A stretch of 6,334 bases of DNA from NCBI GenBank assembly GCA_013180565.1, contig QBUN01000286.1:1-6334 (forward strand), written 5' to 3'. Shown in pieces: positions 5,558 through 6,334 of this stretch. Both the position numbers and the translations under genes were made by a program. Origin of the DNA: Candidatus Methanophaga sp. GoMg3.2. Its GTDB lineage: Archaea > Halobacteriota > Syntropharchaeia > Alkanophagales > Methanospirareceae. The notes beneath the pieces are model-generated. The model saw nothing but the letters and a program-made list of their open reading frames with translations. It was not told the DNA's origin and ran no database searches. Within the stretch, counting starts at the first letter, position 1. Each line of letters starts with the position of its first letter.

Positions 5558-6334
5558 TCATGCACCTCCTAAACCCGCAACTGCGGTTTGAGCAAGCTCT
5601 AATATATAAAATGTGTTCGGGAACAAGCAGAATATAATAGAGAAAATTGCCGTTAAAGTGAGTGGAATGAGCATAAAAATAGAAGCCTCTTTTATCACTG
5701 CCTTTTTAGGCTCTTCGCCTCCTTCCGTCCAACCTTCGGGCCTACCAAAGAAAGCGGTATATATAATCGGGAAAAAATAAACGATGTCCAAGAGAGAACT
5801 TATCATAAGAACAGCTAGTAGACCCAGAGAATGCGCTTCCAGCGTTCCTAAGCCAAGATACCATTTACTTATAAAGCCACACACTGGTGGAATTCCACTC
5901 ATACCAAGCGCACCTATAGTAAATGCAGTCATTGTTACTGGCATTGCTCTTCCTATACCAGCCATCTCGCTTATGTTCTTCTTGCCCGTAACTGTTATTA
6001 TCGCACCCGCGCACATGAACAGCGTTATCTTCATAAAGCCATGAAAGGGGATATGAAGCATTGCTCCCTGTACGCCCATAGTGTTTAACAACGCCACGCC
6101 AAAGAGGATATAAGATAACTGGCTTATCGTGGAATAAGCGAGTCTCTTTTTTAAGTTGTCTTGTGCGATCGCCATAAGAGAAGCGACAATCATTGTGAAC
6201 GCTGCTATGGAAACGAGTATTATCCCCAGTCCGAGCGCACTCATCAACTCGATACCGTATATGTAACACACAACTCTGACTACTACAAACACCCCTGCCT
6301 TCACCACGGCTACGGCATGTAAAAGCGCACTCAC
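5558..6334 (-). CDS. MrpD/NuoN-like antiporter subunit, N-terminal part outside the window
   Basis: Only the last 258 codons are present; the gene runs off the right edge. The GTG at the very edge is almost certainly an internal valine, because the text begins in the middle of the family motif normally read as PVSALLHA-x-x-VKAGV. The usual full protein is about 480-500 residues, so about half is missing. Visible features are K12 in VVKAGVF (TM8 lysine), DNLKKRLAYSTISQLSY (59-75), H98 and K102 in FHGFMKITLF (TM10), SGIPPVCGFISKWYL (146-160) with K157 (TM12), and a charged cytoplasmic or external loop at 197-216 before the last two helices. All the lysines of a working ion path that can be seen are kept. 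The VKAGV and GFISKW signatures place it nearer to MrpD/NuoN than to NuoL. It ends at TGA 5558-5560, inside the ribosome binding region of the next gene, and heads the part of the cluster seen here. Confidence 0.92.
   Translation of the reverse strand: MSALLHAVAVVKAGVFVVVRVVCYIYGIELMSALGLGIILVSIAAFTMIVASLMAIAQDNLKKRLAYSTISQLSYILFGVALLNTMGVQGAMLHIPFHGFMKITLFMCAGAIITVTGKKNISEMAGIGRAMPVTMTAFTIGALGMSGIPPVCGFISKWYLGLGTLEAHSLGLLAVLMISSLLDIVYFFPIIYTAFFGRPEGWTEGGEEPKKAVIKEASIFMLIPLTLTAIFSIIFCLFPNTFYILELAQTAVAGLGGA
5564..5569 (-). promoter_or_regulatory. Ribosome binding site for the small membrane protein gene (decides its start)
   Basis: GGAGGT lies on the minus strand inside the last codons of the upstream MrpD/NuoN-like gene. 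The in-frame GTG at 5565 overlaps it and so cannot be the start served by this site. ATG 5550, 13 bases downstream, is the first usable start, although the spacing is on the long side. Confidence 0.6.

Noticed and set aside
5551..5565. GTG 5565 as start of the small membrane protein
   Set aside because: The codon overlaps the GGAGGT site that should position the ribosome; ATG 5550 is better placed.
5865..6269. Open frame of 134 codons on the minus strand inside the MrpD/NuoN-like gene
   Set aside because: Out-of-frame shadow of a clear family member; its sequence is low in hydrophobic order and resembles no family.

Overview
The window carries six genes, all on the minus strand, so it reads from right to left. 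It is probably archaeal. Supporting signs are a two-domain KaiC/GvpD/RAD55-type RecA-fold ATPase, a good archaeal TATA-like box ahead of that gene, and GGAGG-type ribosome binding sites with one GTG start. A methane-cycling or related anaerobic euryarchaeal lineage such as ANME-1 would fit, but this is inferred from gene style only; similar antiporter-like clusters also occur in sulfate-reducing bacteria.

Right to centre (6334 to 1940): a cluster of ion-translocating membrane-subunit genes. In transcription order these are (1) the C-terminal part of an MrpD/NuoN-type antiporter-like subunit that runs off the right edge, (2) a small protein of about 78 residues with two membrane segments, (3) a 606-residue NuoL-like subunit with a C-terminal extension ending in an extra membrane helix, and (4) a 497-residue NuoM/MrpD-like subunit that overlaps the previous gene by 4 bases (ATGA). 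Three antiporter-like paralogues in tandem resemble the membrane arm of a complex I, hydrogenase or Mrp-type machine. No NADH-, F420- or hydrogen-oxidising catalytic subunit is visible here. The proton or sodium partner and the electron donor cannot be read from this window.

A gene for an 88-residue, cysteine-bearing, single-span membrane protein (1618-1884) follows 55 bases after the NuoM-like gene and has its own good ribosome binding site. It is probably the last gene of the cluster.

Next comes a 195-base intergenic region (1423-1617). It holds an imperfect inverted repeat whose arms are built of 10-base units, a TATA-like promoter, and a short GC-plus-T-run hairpin. The ATPase gene (34-1422) follows as a probable separate transcription unit. 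It resembles GvpD, but no gas vesicle structural gene is present. A strong ribosome binding site at the left edge shows that another minus-strand gene starts just outside the window.

The most unusual feature is that two spacers each contain an imperfect palindrome made of tandem micro-repeats, with a 10-base unit in one and a 7-base unit in the other. The second fills the 63-base space between the small membrane protein gene and the NuoL-like gene almost exactly. I found no clear sign of a defence system, mobile element, CRISPR array or RNA gene.
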